Below, piece after piece: positions 22,652 through 33,950 of a DNA stretch of 64,000 nt. How positions within the stretch are numbered: position 1 is the stretch's first letter; the number at the start of each line of letters is the position of its first letter. The position numbers and the translations under genes are program-made. The notes under the pieces are model-generated. The model ran no database searches and was not told the DNA's origin. It saw only the letters and a program-made list of their open reading frames with translations. The stretch lies in contig MU006218.1 in NCBI GenBank assembly GCA_010093685.1, forward strand, positions 965,766 to 1,029,765, written 5' to 3'. The stretch is from Ophiobolus disseminans (lineage: Eukaryota > Ascomycota > Dothideomycetes > Pleosporales > Phaeosphaeriaceae).

Positions 22652-24994
22652 ATGGATGCGCCAAACGGGAAAGCGACTCCTCCGCAACCCATCGAAACGC
22701 ACACTTCGACCGCACCGCGCAAAGATAGCGACGTCGCGACACCGTCATCAAGCGATCGCAGCGTAGCAGAAAGAGATGGTAGTGCACGGGAACCGCACAG
22801 CGCCATAGAAGAGAAAGACAGTAGTGACCATGTCCCCGCCGATGCTGCTCCCATGCCAGTGGCGCACGGCGACGAGCCGCCACCGCGTAGCAAACTCAAG
22901 ATTACCTTGATCATGTTCTCTCTAGCAGTCGCCGTCTTGCTCGTCGCACTCGACATCACCATCGTTACCACTGCTCTACCCACGATATCAGAAGAGTTCA
23001 ACTCCGCGTCTGGATACACTTGGGTCGGAAGCGCGTACCTGATCGCTCAGAGCGCAGCTACACCAATATGGGGCAAAGTGTCCGACATCTTCGGGCGCAA
23101 ACCTATACTGCTTGTCACGAACGCCATATTCTTTGTAGGCTCTTTGCTCGCAGGAGTATCTGTCAACATCGACATGCTCATCGCCGCACGGGCCATCCAA
23201 GGTGTCGGCGGAGGAGGTCTGATCACACTTGTGAATGTCGCCATCTCTGATCTGTTCTCTGTCCGTGATCGCGGTATGTATTTCGGGATCATTGGAGGAG
23301 TGTGGGCGCTTGCTTCTTCGCTCGGTCCCGTTGTCGGCGGCCTGTTCACACAAAAGGTGTCTTGGAGGTCAGTGTCCAATCTCTCCAGGGTTTGCACTAC
23401 ACTTGTGCCACATTCAGCTGCAGCGGCATCGACATGTAGGATGCTGGGTATCCTCCGTATAGTTTTGGGCCTGAGAAGTGACTGCAAACTTTACTAAGGA
23501 ACTGCATATCCTATGGTTGTGCCGTTGCAAAGGTATGAATGTGACACGAAGCAGTGCGGAAAATACCATACTTGGCCATCAAAGTTCGCTCGCTGATATT
23601 TTTCAATTAGGTGGTGCTTTTACATTAATCTGCCATTCGATGCAATCGCGTTTTTCATCATACTATTCTTCCTCGACATACACACACCGAAGACGCCATT
23701 GCGTGAGGGGCTCAAAGCGGTGGATTGGCTCGGTTCCCTAACCATGGTCGGCGGTGTCATCATGCTTCTACTCGGCCTCGAATTCGGCGGTATCACACAT
23801 CCATGGGACTCGGCCATCGTTCTTTGTCTCATCATTTTCGGAGCCGTTGTCATTGGGCTGTTCTTCCTAGTCGAGTGGAGGGTCGCACCTTACCCTTTGA
23901 TGCCCCTAGACCTCTTCGCTAAACGCTCTAACTTAGCGGCCTTAGCGACATGCTTCTTGCATGCGTTCGTTTTTATATCGGGCAACTACTTCTTGCCGCT
24001 TTATTTTCAAGCGGTGCTTGGAGCAACGCCAATCCTCTCGGGAGTCTATCTACTTCCGCAAGCGGTGGCATTATCCTTCATGTCGATGTTCACAGGCATC
24101 TTCATCAAAAAGACCGGACGCTACCTTCCTTTGATATGGTTCGGAATGTTCATGATGACTTTAGGCTTTGGATTATTCATTGACTTCGGCGTCAACCGGT
24201 CTTGGGCCAAAATTATCGTTTACCAGATTATCGCTGGAATCGGCGTAGGGCCCAACTTTCAGGCCCCACTGATTGCTCTGCAGAGCCTCGTGCCAGTAAG
24301 CGCATTTTCCTTTCGTCAGTGACTTTTGGTGCGCGGGGCTTATCTCGGGGTGTGCACGCAATCTGCGCCCATTTTAACGTTTCATGTGGGGTTAAGCAGA
24401 TTGCGTCGATAGACCTGCATGGTTCAACCTTGGGTCGCCAGTATTATGGTACCCTGCTGACCACTCCGCTAGAAACGAGACATTGCAACCGCTACTGCAA
24501 CTTTCGGTTTTACGCGCAACCTTGGGTCCGCCATATCCGTCGTTGTGGGATCGGTGATCTTCCAGAATGGGATGAAGTCAAAGCAGTCACAGCTCGTTGG
24601 AGTACTTGGACCAGAGACCGCATCATCTTTCGGAGGCGGAGCCGCAGGAGCTAATGTTGGCCTGATCCAGGTTCTCCCAGAAAACGGAAAATTCGCCGCG
24701 CGACAAGCCTTTGCGAGCTCTTTGAGCACGATGTGGATATTGTACGTGGCTTTTGCGGCGGTCGGGCTTGGTGTTAGCTTTCTGATTGGTAAGAACACGC
24801 TGGACAAGCAGCATGAAGAAACAAAGACTGGCCTGGAGGTGGAGAAGCAGAGGAAAATTGAGAGAGATGCTGAGCGCGTGGAGAGGAGGAGGAAGCGGGC
24901 CAGCAAGGGATCGCTCCCACTGGATGCTGAGGCTCAGACCAACGAAACATCTGTAGCAGCAGGGCCAGTAGAAGGGAGGTCCACCAGAGTGTGA
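22652..24994 (+). CDS. MFS drug-efflux transporter, DHA2 (14-TMS) type
   Basis: Three exons (22652-23367, 23611-24295, 24473-24994) join in frame to 640 residues. A polar N-terminus of about 85 residues precedes the first helix (ITLIMFSLAVAVLLVALDITIVTTALP). The sequence then shows motif A (GKVSDIFGRKP), the DHA2 loop ARAIQGVGGGGLI, and motif C (GVWALASSLGPVVGG), followed by the W-RWCFYINLP junction formed by the first splice. Exon 3 starts KRDIATATATFGFTRNLG. The tail is a charged coiled region rich in Lys/Glu/Arg. Such transporters export toxins or drugs, but there is no biosynthetic cluster beside it. Introns of 243 and 177 nt are long for this window. The alternative that a small cryptic exon lies in the second intron cannot be excluded. 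Confidence 0.9.
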
Positions 24995-25379
24995 TGTCGT
25001 CACGGCGTAAATTGCCATATTTATTCACATTAGATTATTGCATGTAGTCAACAGATACAAACGTAAGCACTCGTAAAGCTGTATTCCTGTTGCTTCAGCC
25101 AATGCGCTCCTGTCGCATGCACATATCAATGATCGTAGGCGAGTCACGTCGTTGTAGTCACGCAATCAGTTAGGTTCGCGCTAAATGGTTCCTATTATCG
25201 TTGTTCTCGTTCTCAAGAATGGAGACGCTCCCAGAGACAAAAGCAGCGTGAAGACAATAAACGACCATTGTCTGTCAACGCCAAAGCCATATTCACAAAG
25301 ACTCGTAACATGGGTCTTCGAGAAGGTCTCTTGATCTTCTTTGCCGGCTCTATGATTCCAAACAACCAAACTACTCAAG
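24995..25379. other. Intergenic region
   Basis: 3' flank of the transporter and 5' flank of the next small gene; nothing further recognised. Confidence 0.5.
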
Positions 25380-25997
25380 ATGTGTCATTATCGTTTCTAC
25401 ATATACGTAGGGTGTGGTCACTCGACCTTTGCGGCGACTCCTGTCAAACTCTGCGCCAGAGCGACATCTAACAACAGAAAAAGGCCAAAAGAAGGGAGCC
25501 CTTACCAGTCTACTGCGGATGTAAAAGATACAAGTACCGACGCGGCCTCAGACTTGAATACGGGATCTCGACCGGAAGGCGCGAGGCCACCACCACAGCG
25601 CTCGTTACTCAGCACACCAGTGAGTCCTAAGGAGAAGAACACCAAGCCATCGTTGAAGCGCCCGAGAAGCGCCGCCCGAGGGAAAAACACTCAACTAGAG
25701 CCCTGCAATGAAGGACTCATACATCCGCTTCACACAGTCAGGATCGAGACCTTGTGCCCTGGCTGCGCTGCCGATAGGGACGCTCGGCTCGAAGCTCTAG
25801 CGATGTTTTCCACAGAGATCAAGCTTGACCCTGCAAGATGGCAGTGGAAGTACCGTGCCAGTGGCGAAGGGCCGTCACAGATGAGACAGCATGTGGATGG
25901 GGAAGCGGAGCCAAAGGCTGCAGACGCAGAGCCAAAGGCGGGGGCTGCCCGTGGTGTTTGGTCGGGTGCAAATTGGATGAAGGATTGGAGAGGGTAG
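25380..25997 (+). CDS. Small hypothetical protein with Cys/His pairs (MCHYRF...GCGHS type)
   Basis: A single-exon 205-residue ORF. The N-terminus MCHYRFYIYVGCGHST has Cys and His residues in the order C-H-C-H, and a second cluster, CNEGLIHPLHTVRIETLCPGC, near residues 111-131 contributes more. The middle is polar (Pro/Ser/Lys-rich) and the end (IKLDPARWQWKYRASGEGP) is conserved-looking. I recall similar MCHY-xxx-GCGHS openings in predicted proteins of Dothideomycetes, but I know of no assigned function. Zinc binding is an inference from the residue pattern. The C-terminus has a short EPKAADAEPKAG repeat. Confidence 0.7.
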   Translation: MCHYRFYIYVGCGHSTFAATPVKLCARATSNNRKRPKEGSPYQSTADVKDTSTDAASDLNTGSRPEGARPPPQRSLLSTPVSPKEKNTKPSLKRPRSAARGKNTQLEPCNEGLIHPLHTVRIETLCPGCAADRDARLEALAMFSTEIKLDPARWQWKYRASGEGPSQMRQHVDGEAEPKAADAEPKAGAARGVWSGANWMKDWRG

Positions 25998-26280
25998 GGT
26001 AATACTTGTGTCCGATTATAAATAGCATCGATCAATGAATCAATGTTTACTGCAAGTGTATGCCACTCGTGGACCACTGAGGTGACGATGATCAGCATCA
26101 CGTGAAGCCAAGCTCACGCGGCTCGGCTTCGCAACAATGCCCAGACTCGGGGTATCACAACTTCTAGTTCCACCTTCAACGCTCCCCGTCGCCAATTCAC
26201 CCTCGAAATCCGCCGCCGTCTCTCACGTACCATCACACACACACATATCTCCAACTGCGCAGTGCGCCCCCGACGTCACA

Positions 26281-26731
26281 ATGCCGACTCCCGAGTCCGA
26301 GATGTTCCTGGCGAAGAAGCCCAAGGTTGCGCCCACGTTCGACGGCGTCGACTACGACGACAATGTGGCGCTCAAGGCCGCGCAGGATGCAATCATCAGG
26401 GAGCAGTGGGTCAGGAGCATGATGGCGCGGCTGGTGCGGGAGGAGATGGGCAAGTGCTATCGGAGGGAGGGCGTGAACCATCTGGAGAAGTGCGGGCATC
26501 TGAGAGGTATGGACACCCAGTAACATGCTTCGAGAGCATGCTATCCAATAGCGAGGGGACTGCGATCTGCAATGGAGGCGCACGGCTACTTCCTGTTGCT
26601 AGGCATGGGCACGGCAGAAGGCTAACATAAGGTGTTTAGACCGATACTTTGAGCTGCTCAAGGATGCGAAGGTCAAGGGATACCTTTTTGCGCAACAGAA
26701 CTACATCGACGAGCCGTACAGGAAGCAGTAG
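26281..26731 (+). CDS. NADH:ubiquinone oxidoreductase (complex I) 12-kDa subunit, NDUFB10/PDSW homologue
   Basis: Two exons (26281-26506, 26640-26731; 133-nt intron) give 105 residues. The sequence opens MPTPESEMFLAKKP and contains FDGVDYDDNVALKAAQDAIIREQWVR, RLVREEMGKCYRREGVNHLEKCGHLR and, across the splice, DRYFELLKDAKVKGYLFAQQNYI. This matches the nuclear-encoded fungal 12-kDa complex I accessory subunit (homologue of human NDUFB10). The pair of Cys residues in KCYRREGVNHLEKC is the conserved family pattern. It works in the membrane arm on the intermembrane-space side of mitochondria. An upstream in-frame ATG at 26137 exists, but MPTPES is the conserved start. Confidence 0.92.
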
Positions 26732-27127
26732 AGCCCTTTGCATGTATCGGCCAATCTTCGCAGACAAGGACCAGCTAGATCGAAAGCACACAGAGATGGG
26801 AGACGAGGACAACGCTATGCGAATGACAACCTTTGGCGTGTATGCGAGGCTCGACCAGCAGACGGGGAAATGTCTGGTTTCTTCCACAATGGCTAATCTG
26901 TACATATCAGCCGGAAAAAGGAGGACAAGCAGGCACGGCTCGACCTCAGCCCACAATTTAATGAGTACCCAACATGACTCTCATGGTGTCGTCACATGGT
27001 TCATTCCAGCGTCTCTGAGCATCTGATGCATTGGTTGCAAGGCCCTTGAGATGATGCGGCCAAGGCTGGCACCCTTGACCCCACCACAGCTCCGTACCTG
27101 CATCAACCGCTACCACCACCCTCCAAG
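26732..27127. other. Intergenic region
   Basis: 3' flank of the complex I gene and promoter of palC. No gene seen. Confidence 0.5.
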
Positions 27128-28597
27128 ATGCCATTTCCTTTTGTCCTACCAACAACTTCCAGCATCTCCTTCACTGATTACTTCAACAGCGGCACACATC
27201 CCTCCTTGCCGAATTGCGCGACAACTGCGCGAGGCGTGGTCCGCGACGTGCTCAAGCGGCACAAGCGCATCCCGCCGTCGGCGCAAGCCTCGAACCTCTC
27301 GACCGTGCAATCTTCTCTGAATGAGTATATACCATACCTGTTCGCGCTAGATGCCGGCCTTAGCGGGACGAGTTGCGCTGGCGAAGAGATCGACCTCGTG
27401 CTGGTCAAAGAGTTGGAAGTGGAATGGCGCTCCACTCTGGGCTCCTCGATACCCGGGCGCGAGCCAACAAGGGTGAAGCTAAAGAGCCTAGAAAGCGAAT
27501 TATGCTTCACACTGTCGTCTCTTGCATACGTCTATAGCCTGCAGGCTCGAGCGCAGCTGCACACACTGTACAATGTGACCCTCCCGTCACCTGAACAACG
27601 CGCAACAGCTATTGGCAACGCAATGAAGCACTTCCTCGACGCCAACTCGATACATACATACTTGGTCAACCGTGCAGGCCAATGGAACAGTCAGCCCGGC
27701 GCTGTAGACATCTCGGCGTCCACGATGGGTGCATTGGCTGCGCTCACCATGGCTGAAGCAACACTCATCACAGTGCTGAAAGACGACCCATACCCAACTG
27801 TAGTTCTCGAAGATAGAAACAAGCAGAACAAAGACTGGATGTTCAAAGGCGTAGAAATACCCAAAGTCCGCGCGCATCTGTTTGCGCGTTTGTGCCTGGC
27901 ATCTTCTGAGCACGCAGCAAAAGCGCAGGCTATGCTCGGTCGCTCCTCCAAGATCAACGACGACTTACTCAAGTACGTCGACGATTTGCGACGGACAGCA
28001 AAAGGCAAGGCGTGCCGCTTCTTAGCATGCGATGCCGAGACTGGTGGCAAGACCGGCGAAGGCATCGCATGGCTTCGCGGCGCAAAGAAGGAGCTTGGTT
28101 TTGCCTCTCTTGCGGCAGACGAAGAGAAGAAGTCCTCTGGCTTCTCCAAGCTCAAGAAAGAGTGGCAGGAGAAGCGAGAGGACCGCAAGATTGAGAAAGG
28201 CGTGGACTGGGGGACTGATGCGGGCAAGTTTGAAGAAGGCCGCATCATCGATATGCTGCTGAAGAAGTGGGAGAAGATGAACGATACGGTGAGTCTTGGA
28301 CATTATCTTCCTCTCTTCTCCATCCGCTCACACGTTTAGGTTGGTGTTCAACTCGTTCCGCCCTCAGAGCCGCTGTTGGCTAGCATGCCTTCTGGCAGAG
28401 AGTATCACACCACGAAGATGTTTGTGGTGCCGGCGCTCGATGAAGATGCGCTTGTTCGCATGAGGGCGCCGCCAGATCCAAGCGATACCTTCAATGGCGA
28501 TGAAGATGATAGTGCGGATGAGGACGAGAGGAGTCCGCCTGCTGGAGCGTTTCCAGGGACGAAGTCGGACTATGCGACGGGTTCGAGTTACTACTGA
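27128..28597 (+). CDS. palC: pH-response regulator PalC (BRO1-domain protein)
   Basis: Two exons (27128-28288, 28340-28597; GTGAGT donor, TTTAG acceptor) give 472 residues. It opens MPFPFVLPTTSSISFTDYF and continues with a helical BRO1-type domain to about residue 390 (ELCFTLSSLAYVYSLQARAQL, KHFLDANSIHTYLVNRAGQW, DISASTMGALAALTMAEATLI). A charged helix (KLKKEWQEKREDRKIEKGVDWG) leads to the end of exon 1. Exon 2 begins VGVQLVPPSEPLLASMPSGRE and ends in an acidic tail. PalC links the plasma-membrane pH sensor complex to ESCRT-III (Vps32) and so to PacC activation at alkaline pH. Other pal genes are not in the window. Confidence 0.9.
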
Positions 28598-28621
28598 AGC
28601 CTTCTTTGTATCAAGATGTGA

Positions 28622-28633
28622 GGGGGGGGGGGG
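28622..28633 (+). repeat. Homopolymer run of G (12 nt)
   Basis: Twelve consecutive G residues directly after the palC stop codon region, within its presumed 3' UTR. A simple repeat and likely length-variable. Confidence 0.8.
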
Positions 28634-28755
28634 CGGCATCGTTTCCATTATTGGATACTTCATCCAGTCAATGCTATCTTGATCGAGTCAGTACAGGAGG
28701 CTGGATACCTGGCTTCTATCATGTTAGCTAACCCGCGCTGTCACCAATCTACAGC

Positions 28756-29160
28756 TTATGCCTGCCGCTCGCCGTTATCCTGCACAACATAGCACGCGCC
28801 AACGGCATGCCCCTTGTAAACAAGCACTTGCCCGTTGAAGCATGTCCAGCCGATGAAGATCTCCCCAGGACGCGAATCCCAGCTATCAGACATCGGAACA
28901 TTTCCGTCCCAATAATGCAATCGAATCCCTCTATCCCAAGCTGCAAGCGTTGTCAAGTTCACCATACACATGCAAGCCGTGACATTTCAAGTTTAGGCTG
29001 CTTACGGTGGCGCTCACCACAAGTCGCACGTCTGGTGGGTAGAGCCAGTGGGAACAGCATCGCACCCAGCCGCGGCCCGCGATCTCCCAATCCTGAATCC
29101 ACCCACCATCCGCTGCCCAGGGCTAGGCGAACCACGACTGATAACCAAATACGCCGCACC
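28756..29160 (-). pseudogene. Possible relic or unrecognised small gene (Trp-rich, lectin-like flavour)
   Basis: On the minus strand an ORF ends at 28756 and contains AWDRGIRLHYWDGN, DSWDSRPGEIFIGW and FNGQVLVYKGHAVGACYVV. Upstream, around 28960-29160, a second open frame contains GSGWWVDSGLG; GT and AG signals lie between them (TGTG/GTGAGC donor, TTGCAG acceptor), and joining them is possible in frame. The Trp/Gly pattern with IRLHYWDG recalls fucose-lectin-like beta-propeller blades, but I see only about one blade and no clear start. It may be a fragment of a decayed gene. Low certainty. Confidence 0.25.
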
Positions 29161-29424
29161 GCCCCATCGTCATTCGCTGCAATCCAAGCCTATCGCGCGG
29201 GCCCTCGCGCGCTCGCGTGTACTCCCCCGCTCCTGATAACTCGAGCCCTGGAGGCGCGCAAATAGTCATATAGATAGACCTTGTCAGGCTGCGCTGCGCT
29301 GCGCGTTCTTGGTTGACGTGCGACTTGACAGCTGGACCCTTGACTTTTGATTATTTCCCCCCGTGCGATTCGTTTCATCCCAAGTCCCGAGTCCCTTTCA
29401 CCGTCCCACTTACGCGCTGCGAAG

Positions 29425-31285
29425 ATGGCGCATGCGCAGCGGAACCGCTCCATCGGCGAGGAACCGGTGACGTCAGTCCTGCCCGACGGCGACGTGCCGT
29501 ACGATTCGGGCCATGCGTTTTCCGCGGACGAAGAGGTGCTCGCGGCGCTGGGCTACAAGAGCGAGTTCAAGCGTGAATTTTCGCTGTTCACGACCTTTTG
29601 CGTGAGTTTTGCGGTGCTGGGCTTGCTGCCGAGTTTTGCGAGTACGCTGTACTATGGCATGGGGTATGCGGGGACGGCGGGCATGACTTGGGGGTGGATT
29701 GTGGCCATGTTGGGGATCCAGTGTGTTGCGATGAGTATGGCGGAGCTGTGTAGCTCGATGCCGACGAGCGGTGGGCTGTATTATGCTGCGGCTGTTTTGG
29801 CGCCGCCCGGGTGGGGACCGTTTGCGGCGTGGATTACGGGCTGGAGCAATTGGTGTGCGCAGGTTACGGCTGCGCCGTCTGGTGAGTACATGTTGAATAT
29901 GGAAGAGATTACGTGGATTGACATTTGTTCAGTCAATTATGGCATCTCAGCTATGATTCTCGCAGCGGCATCCATCAACAACCCAAACTATATCCCGCAG
30001 GACTATCAAGTCTTTCTCCTGACAGTCTTCATCATGATCCTCCACGCGATCTTGAGCTCCATGCCTACAAAGTGGCTCGCACAGTTCAACAGCGCTGGCT
30101 CGACATTCAATTTCCTCGCCCTCATTGTAGTCATCATCTTGATCCCAGCTGGGACCAACCGCACAGACCGAGACCTGCCTCGATTCACTCCATCCAGCGA
30201 GGTTTGGGGAACTATATACGAAGGCACTGCGTTTCCACCTGGCGTATCAGTGCTGATGAGCTTCATCGGTGTAATCTGGACCATGAGCGGATACGACAGT
30301 CCCTTTCATCTGGCTGAAGAGTGTTCGAACGCAAGTCTAGCATCACCGCGTGCCATCGTTTTGACTTCAGCAACTGGTGGAATTTTTGGCTGGTTTCTGC
30401 AACTTGTAGTCGCCTACACTGTCGTAGATATCGACGCGGTACTGGACTCGGAACTCGGCCAACCGTTCGCTGCATACCTCATGCAGTGCATGACCCAGAA
30501 GATGACTCTGGCAATTCTGGCACTGACGATCATTGCTGGCTTCAGCATGGGACAAGGATGCATGATCGCCGCGTCGAGGGTGACTTTTGCATACGCACGT
30601 GACGATTGCTTCCCGATGAGCAAATACTGGAGGAGAGTTAACAAGCACACGCAGACGCCGGCGAATGCGGTATGGTTCAACTGCGCTATTGGTATCCTCT
30701 TACTACTGCTTATCTTCGGTGGCGAATTGGCCATCGGAGCACTGTTTTCGATTGGTGCCATTGCAGCGTTTGTGTGAGTATCGTCGAGTCCTTGCTTTGC
30801 GTTCTGGGAATGCTGACCATCATGCAGTGCATTTACAATTCCCATCTTCATCCGCGTCTTCTTTGTGGGCAACAGGTTCCGTCCTGGTCCATGGAACCTA
30901 GGCAAATTTTCGATCCCCATCGGCGTGTTTGCATCGGCATTCGTTGCGCTCATGGTGCCTATCCTCTGTCTACCGAGTGTTGTGGGCGCAGAATTAACGT
31001 GAGTTGTCTACCTTCATTTCCATGGTTTCTTGCTGACGCGTGAACAGCGCTGCTGACATGAATTGGACATGCGTCGTATACGGCGGTCCAATGATCATGG
31101 TTACGATCTGGTGGTTCGTCTCGGCGCACAAGTGGTTCAAGGGACCAAAGGTCAACATCGAGCACATGATGCTTGGGAGGGGCGAGATTGTCGAGGGTCA
31201 AGGGCCTACTATTGACGGAAAGGACCGCGACGACTCGTCGGGGGAGCGGCCGCGATCCGATAAGATGCAGCAACTTAAGGAGTGA
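29425..31285 (+). CDS. Amino-acid/GABA permease, APC family
   Basis: Four exons (29425-29881, 29933-30773, 30828-30998, 31048-31285) give 568 residues. The first intron is in frame and could be read through, but splicing restores the family sequence WCAQVTAAPS-VNYGISAMILAAASI. Landmarks are DEEVLAALGYKSEFKREFSLFTTFCVSFAVLGLLPS at the N-terminus, MSMAELCSSMPTSGGLYYAAA, MSGYDSPFHLAEECSNAS and NRFRPGPWNLGKFS. The number of hydrophobic segments fits about 12 helices. These are typical of fungal choline/GABA-type amino-acid permeases (Uga4/Bat1-like). The substrate cannot be set by sequence alone. The tail is hydrophilic and acidic. Confidence 0.92.
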
Positions 31286-31580
31286 GATGGATGAGCTGTA
31301 CTTTTACGTGTATCTGGACTTGGTTAGAAGCTTCAATTTGTGTGTAGTGGTAGATACCCAAGAGTGGATTAGGGGAAGCAAAGTTTTGTGTAGCGTATAC
31401 CCTGCAATCGCTTATTGTTACTAAGTCACTCCGGCTGTTGTCGACGACAGCACCATTGCAAACAATGTTGCCCCACCTGCGGCTCACTTCATGGTCTTTG
31501 CTCTTAGTAGTTTGACTGCGTATATATATGCGTTGGTTCAATATGTTGTCATCAATCAATACTTGGCATATTGGTCAATG
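31286..31580. other. Intergenic region
   Basis: 3' flank of the permease; AT-rich towards the tRNA. Nothing else recognised. Confidence 0.5.
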
Positions 31581-31659
31581 TCTCAATTCGTATAGAGGTT
31601 AGTATTTCTGCTTGTCAAACAGCTCGCAGGAGACCTGGGTTCGATTCCCAGATTGAGAG
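31581..31659 (+). tRNA. tRNA-Asp (anticodon GTC) with 7-nt intron
   Basis: Acceptor stem TCTCAAT (31581-31587) pairs perfectly with ATTGAGA (31652-31658); the discriminator is G. The T arm is CTGGG-TTCGATT-CCCAG with a good B box. The D arm is weak (GTAT/GTAT, two G-U pairs) with GAGGTTAG in the loop. The anticodon stem TCTGC pairs with GCAGG (one G-U). The loop between them is 14 nt, so I infer a 7-nt intron (31618-31624) after position 37, leaving loop TTGTCAC with anticodon GTC. The spliced length is 72 nt. A T5 terminator follows at about 31666. The many A-U and G-U pairs mean it could be a diverged or inactive copy. Confidence 0.75.
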
Positions 31660-32725
31660 GTTATATTTTTGCTCTTATCGTTGCCCTGTGTGTGTGTTGC
31701 GTGAACGAGGTGGGCAGCGGACGATGTGAACTAGATCGGGGGGGAGGGTTTTTTTGCAATATGGCTCGAACATGCTCTTGGGTACATACGAAGTGTCAAG
31801 GCTATGCAAATGCCTTGCATAGGGCTTTTCTAGTTGTGTGTACAAGTCTAGATGCCGGCTGACAAAAGTTGAGACGGCCAGCCCAATGCCAGTGGGGTTC
31901 TCAGGAGTCCGCTCCCGCGCAACTAAGCAGTGTACTGCTGAATTTATTGTGTATGTTTTCCTAATGCGTGGGCGGGTTTTGTGATATTTGTTGCTAGGGC
32001 AACGTCATGGTATACGGGTCGTTGAAATGTGGTGTCTTCTGTTGGCTCGCCTCGGAGCTTTGGTGACCAAACTGCAACACCCGAGATATCTTCTAAACCA
32101 AGCTCAGGACTCTTTTCACCCACCAACAATTCTGCTCGTCGCCCAGCTGCAACAGGTTTCTCGGCTACACACATCATAGCCTCGACTCTCTGACTGTGGT
32201 AAACTTATTTTTAGCACCCTCGCTCGCAATGGCTACGCAAGGTCGCCAACTCCGTAAGCACCATAACTGCGAAGTCCGCTCAGTGAGCAAACGTTGCCTC
32301 AACTGTACACGAGCATACCACAGGGACTCGGCCTAGACCCATGGCGCCCGTGTTGGAGATAGCGCAGTGTCTTGGATGTTCGATTTGGAACGAGGGTCAC
32401 AGTTGTTTGAAGGTACTCAAACCTTTCGACGACGAGACATTTCAGAGCGTTAGATAATGTTCAGGTTAAGAATGTGGTTAATTTTGCTGTATCCATTTAG
32501 CCTGCTTCTCGTGTAGCCAACGGCTTCGCGCCGTCTTGCATGCTGTAGTCGTGTCTAGAAGCCATCAACCATGCACTCCAGGCGCCTCTCCGAAGGAAGA
32601 TGCGCCACGTATATGTACCATACGAGGCAACTGAGTTCTAGCATACATGGACGGAGCCCGCAAAGCTCAGGTGAATGTACCTGTCACTCTGGTACGCGCT
32701 CTACCATAGGCGACACCCATCAACG
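31660..32725. other. Intergenic region, about 1.1 kb
   Basis: Only short ORFs. A short frame at 32229 (MATQGRQLRKHHNC...) lacks recognisable relatives. No repeats noticed. Confidence 0.45.
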
Positions 32726-33862
32726 ATGGACGAAGAAGCAGTGCCTCTGCTCAGACGAGCCCAAATCCCACACCTCTTCTCCCTCCGAACAAAGAGCATG
32801 TTCACACCACGGACCATAACATCTAAGCTCTTCATCTCAATATGCTTCATCCTCTTCACCTTCCCCGTCCTCTTCTGGCACCGAGACACACTCACAGACC
32901 TCTCCGTCCCATACCCACGATCCCCTCGCCTACTACCACAGTTCACTGCTTCAGGCGACACGCCATGCCTCCCACCCATCACCCCCGCGCTCATCGAAGA
33001 ATCCGTCCACCGACACGCCACATGCCGCAAATTCTCCCCCTTCACGACATCACGCGCCCGCATCGCAACCGTAACAGCACACTTCGGCCCCGCATCAGCA
33101 CAATACCGCAAAGCCTTCCAAACGCACCTCCTCCACAGCCTCATCCACGGCACAGAAGTCCGAGTAATGTGCGACCCCATCATAGACAGCCTGTGGAACA
33201 AACCCGCCTTCATCCTCCAACTGCTCATGCGCGAGATGCTCAAGCCGACAAAGGAGCGCCTCGAATGGATCATGTGGGCCGACCGCGACACCATGATCCT
33301 CGATCAGTGTCGTCCCATATCCTCATTCTTACCACCTGAACCGTCCTCGCGCCTAGACGCGTGGTGGCGCGGCACACACGACGTGTCCAACGCAACGGAA
33401 GTCAACCTCCTCGTAACAAACGACTTCAACGGCTTGAATAATGGCGTGTTCTTGCTGAAAGTGAACGAATGGGCAATAGCGCTCTTTACATCTATCCTAG
33501 CGTTCAGACACTACGAACCTGATGTCGTACTGCCATTCACCGAGCAATCGGCCATGGAACACGTCATCCAGTCCGAAGACTTCAGACACCAGACGCAGGT
33601 TGTGCCGCAGCACTGGTTCAATGCGTATGACCACGACGGAGCGGCGATGTACATGTCCAGGGGCAATGAGACAAGAGGGAGTGATGAGAGGGTGCGAAGG
33701 GGTGATTTTCTAGTGCATTTTGCGGGGCATCCGGAAAAGGGGAGGGCGATCGAGGAGTATGCGGAGATGCTGGAGGAGTTGGGAGATGTGTGGGAGGAGG
33801 GGGTGGTACAGAGGGATGTTAGTGGGGGCGTTGGCGCGTTTTGGAGGGCGTTGGGTTATTGA
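32726..33862 (+). CDS. GT34-like glycosyltransferase (GMA12/MNN10 type), type II membrane protein
   Basis: Single exon; 378 residues from the ATG at 32726 (MDEEAVPLLRRAQ). An upstream in-frame ATG at 32675 would add 17 residues, but the MDEE start gives a normal short cytosolic tail before the membrane anchor LFISICFILFTFPVLFW. The lumenal domain has RIATVTAHFG, a DxD motif in EWIMWADRDTMILD, LLVTNDFNGLNNGVFLLKVNEWAI, QSAMEHVIQ and DFLVHFAGHPEKGRA. This order (DxD, NNGVF, HFAG) is that of the galactosyl/mannosyltransferase GT34 family acting in the Golgi. The donor sugar and acceptor are unknown. The stop is about 90 bp from the convergent neighbour. Confidence 0.82.
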   Translation: MDEEAVPLLRRAQIPHLFSLRTKSMFTPRTITSKLFISICFILFTFPVLFWHRDTLTDLSVPYPRSPRLLPQFTASGDTPCLPPITPALIEESVHRHATCRKFSPFTTSRARIATVTAHFGPASAQYRKAFQTHLLHSLIHGTEVRVMCDPIIDSLWNKPAFILQLLMREMLKPTKERLEWIMWADRDTMILDQCRPISSFLPPEPSSRLDAWWRGTHDVSNATEVNLLVTNDFNGLNNGVFLLKVNEWAIALFTSILAFRHYEPDVVLPFTEQSAMEHVIQSEDFRHQTQVVPQHWFNAYDHDGAAMYMSRGNETRGSDERVRRGDFLVHFAGHPEKGRAIEEYAEMLEELGDVWEEGVVQRDVSGGVGAFWRALGY

Positions 33863-33950
33863 ACGACTGCGAGTCTATACAGGCTTGTGTGAGGCTCGAA
33901 GAAAGGACTGACATCTGCTTGATATTGTCTAGTGTTGTTAAAAAGGACTC

